From positions 40,388 through 47,090 of the forward strand of contig DNVQ01000006.1 in the NCBI GenBank assembly GCA_003507475.1: a stretch of 6,703 nucleotides of DNA. The letters are read 5' to 3'. Under the pieces are notes generated by a model, which worked only from the letters and a program-made list of their open reading frames with translations, was not told the DNA's origin and did no database searches. Shown here in pieces: positions 4,988-6,703 of the stretch (position 1 is its first letter; the number at the start of each line of letters is the position of its first letter). Source of the stretch: Candidatus Moraniibacteriota bacterium (GTDB taxonomy: Bacteria; Patescibacteriota; Minisyncoccia; Moranbacterales; UBA9337). A program made the position numbers and the translations under genes.

Positions 4988-5506
4988 ATGACAATTGAGG
5001 AATATAAAAAGATAGCTGATCCGCTTAGTCAACGCACTCTTGTTTTTTTAGTGCACAATGATGAAGTTTTGCTTGGCAAGAAAAAGTCTGGTTTTGGGAA
5101 GGGTAAACTGCTTGGAATTGGCGGAAGTGTGGAGGAAAATGAGATCGTAGAGAAGGCAATGATTCGCGAGGCGATTGAAGAAATTGGCGTAATTCCAAAA
5201 AATTACGCACGTGTAGCTACTTTAAATTTTTACTTTCCTTATGAAGATAATGCTGAAAAATGGAATCAGCAAGTTTGCGTTTATAAATCTGACCAATGGG
5301 ACGGAGATATCATTGAATCAAATGAAATTTTGCCAAAATGGTTTAAAATTTCTGAAATACCTTTTGACCTTATGTGGTCAGATGCACGATACTGGCTGTC
5401 AGATGTATTAGCTGGTGAAATGTTGATTGGAGATTTTTTATTTGATAAAAATTTAGAAGTGGAGGAGAATAAAATCAGAAAGGTTTTGAGTTGGGATTTC
5501 AATTAA
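4988..5506 (+). CDS. Nudix hydrolase, MTH1-like (putative oxidised purine nucleoside triphosphatase)
   Basis: A 172-residue Nudix enzyme expected to cleave nucleoside triphosphates or related diphosphates to the monophosphate. The Nudix box GX5EX7REUXEEXGU is intact at residues 46-68 (G46, E52, R60-E61, E64-E65, G67). The rest resembles human MTH1/NUDT1 beyond the box: VLLGKKKSGFGKGK, the SNEILPKWF strand, M129-W130-S-D132-A-R-Y-W136, and the IGDFLF strand near the end. MTH1 removes 8-oxo-dGTP and 2-OH-dATP. Its base-reading Asn33 aligns with Leu42 and its Asp120 with Ala133, while Trp117 and Asp119 are kept, so substrate choice may differ. A start at 4949, overlapping the previous gene by 13 bases, would add a hydrophobic MGEINLLIIFLNI. 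ATG 4988 fits the family better, although neither start has a proper ribosome binding site. Confidence 0.92.
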   Translation: MTIEEYKKIADPLSQRTLVFLVHNDEVLLGKKKSGFGKGKLLGIGGSVEENEIVEKAMIREAIEEIGVIPKNYARVATLNFYFPYEDNAEKWNQQVCVYKSDQWDGDIIESNEILPKWFKISEIPFDLMWSDARYWLSDVLAGEMLIGDFLFDKNLEVEENKIRKVLSWDFN

Positions 5507-5510
5507 TTGC

Positions 5511-5573
5511 TATAAAAAAGAAGATTATCGCGAAACAGCTTTGTATCAAAAAAATATAGATGGTGTAATTTGA
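5511..5573 (+). pseudogene. Possible coding remnant between the Nudix and kinase genes
   Basis: In the +1 frame relative to the Nudix gene, 5511-5573 reads YKKEDYRETALYQKNIDGVI and then TGA. The composition looks protein-like, yet the frame has no start codon and is closed by TGA at 5487. It could be the end of a lost gene, a C-terminal extension of the Nudix protein cut off by a frameshift, or chance in AT-rich DNA. Confidence 0.2.
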
Positions 5574-5590
5574 ATAACAACTTATTGTAT

Positions 5591-6094
5591 ATGCTAATTT
5601 TAGTTTGCGGATATATTGGTGTGGGTAAGTCTACCGTGGCGCAGCGAATTGCTCAAAAAATAGATGGAACTATTTTAAGAACAGATGAAATAAGAAGTGG
5701 GATATATCCTAACCCAACTCATTCAAGAGAAGAAATTCAGCATGTTTACGAGTTGTTTTTTGAAGAATTAAAAAAACTTTTGAGAGAGGATAAAAATGTA
5801 GTTTTAGACGCTACTTTTCATCTGAAGGAAAATAGGGAAAAAATAATTAACATCGCTGAGAAATTAAAAGTTGATTTGAAAATTGTTGAAGTAAGATGTG
5901 ATTCCAATGAGGAAACGAGGAAGAGAATTGAAAATAGAAATGATGGCGTGAGTAAAACTGATTACCAGCAATATTTGAAACATAAGGCGGAATTTGAAGA
6001 AATTGATGAAGAAAAAATTATCATCAATAATAACACAGAGTTGAAAAATGCCTATGATCAAATAGACGCATTTGTTAGTAATATTAAGTTTTAA
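5591..6094 (+). CDS. Small P-loop kinase-like ATP-binding protein (AAA_33 / zeta toxin-like fold)
   Basis: A 167-residue cytoplasmic P-loop protein of the predicted-kinase type (COG0645/COG4639-like), a group that includes gluconate-kinase-like, tRNA-ligase-kinase-like and zeta-type enzymes. Walker A is G7-YIGVGK-S14. The next strand carries T31-D32-E-I-R35, where the Asp and Arg usually contact the phosphoryl acceptor. A second strand VVLD73-ATF is the Walker B equivalent. A lid-like arginine segment follows (R110-K-R112-I-E-N-R116). The active-site set looks complete, so a phosphotransferase activity is likely, but the acceptor is unknown. There is no antitoxin-like partner next to it, which argues against a zeta toxin module. 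A TTG at 5570 would add seven residues, but ATG 5591 starts directly at the first strand, as is usual in the family. It is the last gene of the rarA block and faces a convergent gene. Confidence 0.85.
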   Translation: MLILVCGYIGVGKSTVAQRIAQKIDGTILRTDEIRSGIYPNPTHSREEIQHVYELFFEELKKLLREDKNVVLDATFHLKENREKIINIAEKLKVDLKIVEVRCDSNEETRKRIENRNDGVSKTDYQQYLKHKAEFEEIDEEKIIINNNTELKNAYDQIDAFVSNIKF

Positions 6095-6130
6095 TTTATT
6101 TTTAACTTGCAGAATTAAAATAATTTTTTT

Positions 6131-6167
6131 AAAAAGACTGAGCTAGTTAAAGTTATAAACTAGCTCA
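6131..6167 (-). terminator. Intrinsic terminator of the minus-strand membrane protein gene
   Basis: On the minus strand a perfect 10-bp stem, TGAGCTAGTT with AACTAGCTCA (6158-6167 with 6139-6148), encloses nine bases and is followed by GTC and TTTTT. It lies about 20 bases past the stop of the minus-strand gene. No T run follows it on the plus strand, so it probably does not terminate the convergent kinase transcript efficiently. Confidence 0.8.
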
Positions 6168-6187
6168 ATGTGAGCAGAGGGCAATAA

Positions 6188-6484
6188 TCAATTCTTTTTT
6201 GGAGGAGGTATATACAGAAAGTTGTCGCATCTTTTTGGAGGAGGAGGTGTGTATCGGAAGTTGGGGTGCGTTTCTGGAATTGTTTCAATTTTATCTGAAG
6301 GTGTGTGCCAAGCCCTATCAAGCTCCTCCTTTAATTTGACAATCTTCTCTTTTTGCTCATTGATTGTTGCTTCTTGCTGTTCAAGTTGACGCGCTTTGAT
6401 AATATTTTCATTTATAAAATAAGCGCAGAGTATTAGAAGCACGAAAAGAACTATAGCCGATAGAACAACATGGATTTTTTTCAT
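6188..6484 (-). CDS. Small membrane-anchored coiled-coil protein with proline-rich tail
   Basis: A 98-residue protein of unknown function. A short basic N-terminus (MKK) and one hydrophobic helix (about 5-24) form a signal anchor. A predicted coiled coil rich in Glu, Gln and Lys follows (about 30-58, ARQLEQQEATINEQKEKIVKLKEELDR). The tail contains two copies of one motif: N75-F-R-Y-T-PPPP-K-R85 and N88-F-L-Y-I-PPP-K-K97. The likely topology places the coiled coil and tail outside the membrane. C20 lies in the helix (LILC), but the residues before it do not make a convincing lipobox. Start evidence is strong: TAAGGAGA at 6498-6491 lies seven bases before ATG. It also has an extended -10 promoter and its own terminator, so it is a single-gene unit, convergent with the kinase-like gene. 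The layout suggests a cell-envelope structural or anchoring protein, which is inference. Confidence 0.8.
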   Translation of the reverse strand: MKKIHVVLSAIVLFVLLILCAYFINENIIKARQLEQQEATINEQKEKIVKLKEELDRAWHTPSDKIETIPETHPNFRYTPPPPKRCDNFLYIPPPKKN

Positions 6485-6520
6485 TACTTGTCTCCTTATG
6501 TTGTAGTTGGTGGATACTAA

Positions 6521-6529
6521 ATTATAACA
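6521..6529 (-). promoter_or_regulatory. Extended -10 promoter of the small membrane protein gene
   Basis: On the minus strand the sequence reads TGTTATAAT: a perfect TATAAT -10 box (6526-6521) with the TGn extension. No good -35 hexamer lies 16-18 bases upstream, as is common for extended -10 promoters. The predicted leader is about 30 bases and carries the strong ribosome binding site. Confidence 0.65.
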
Positions 6530-6578
6530 TAAAATGTGAGTTGGATAAACAAAAAAATATTCTTTTTATTGCATTAGC

Positions 6579-6703
6579 CAGAAAAATCATCACCTTTATT
6601 TAATGCGCGCATTTAAGCTGCAAGACTTTGGTAGTAAATTTTTTTTAATTAACTTTTTGACAGCCCGCTTCGACAAGCTTCAGCGAGGCGAGCAAAAAGT
6701 TAC
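6579..6703 (+). repeat. Dispersed palindromic repeat, copy B (runs to the window end)
   Basis: This is the second copy of the element at 2636-2794, in the same orientation. It has CAGAAAA at the left, a perfect AATGCGCGCATT palindrome (6602-6613) where copy A has a degenerate GCGTGCGC, then CTGCAAG. The 53-bp core (6650-6702) is bounded by the same 10-bp inverted repeats, TAACTTTTTG and CAAAAAGTTA. Compared with copy A it lacks the 19-base internal duplication and about 12 bases in the left half. Because the window ends here, it is unknown whether the hairpins that follow copy A (2796 onward) also follow this copy. It sits upstream of the membrane protein gene, outside its core promoter. Confidence 0.8.

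Noticed and set aside
5570..6094. Zeta-type toxin of a toxin-antitoxin pair
   Set aside because: The P-loop fold and TDEIR segment allow it, but no small antitoxin gene is adjacent and the general small-kinase families fit equally well.
6188..6484. Lipoprotein reading of the small membrane protein, from the LILC sequence at residue 20
   Set aside because: A lipobox normally has a small residue (Gly, Ala or Ser) just before the Cys. Here it is Leu, and the hydrophobic run continues past it.

Overview
The window looks like a chromosomal fragment of a Patescibacteria/CPR (Parcubacteria-like) bacterium. The evidence is AT-rich coding sequence, compact genes, standard stops (TAA, TAG and TGA are all used as stops), a CPR-style sugar transferase, and AT-rich intergenic DNA interrupted by GC-rich hairpins built on GCCCGC/GCGGGC. 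The lineage is inferred from gene style, not from a marker gene.

Positions 1-82 are the 3' end of the RNase P RNA gene (rnpB), cut by the window edge. A weak hairpin and a cluster of direct and inverted ACAAAT/ATTTGT repeats follow. Then comes a three-gene plus-strand unit: a membrane sugar-phosphate transferase (227-1657), a minimal Bud32-like protein-kinase-fold protein (1677-2342), and a 75-residue protein of unknown function (2348-2575) whose ribosome binding site overlaps the kinase stop. A good intrinsic terminator (2601-2630) closes the unit. The first gene should start a lipid-linked surface glycan. The role of the other two is unknown.

Positions 2576-3338 hold no convincing gene. 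They contain one copy of a 125-160 bp dispersed palindromic repeat, several further GC-rich hairpins, two terminator-like structures with no gene to terminate, a possible MITE-like inverted repeat, and two candidate promoters for rarA.

The second plus-strand block is rarA (replication-fork AAA+ ATPase, 3339-4538), a conserved-looking 130-residue protein of unknown function (4569-4961), a Nudix hydrolase resembling MTH1 (4988-5506), and a small P-loop kinase-like protein (5591-6094). These genes are closely spaced and none has a convincing Shine-Dalgarno site. RarA and the Nudix protein suggest DNA maintenance and nucleotide-pool cleaning, but a joint pathway is inference.

A convergent minus-strand gene (6188-6484) encodes a small single-pass membrane protein with a coiled coil and a duplicated proline-rich tail. 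It has its own extended -10 promoter, a strong ribosome binding site and a terminator. The window ends inside a second copy of the dispersed repeat (6579-6703), in the same orientation as the first, so the rarA-to-membrane-protein block is bracketed by direct repeats about 3.9 kb apart.
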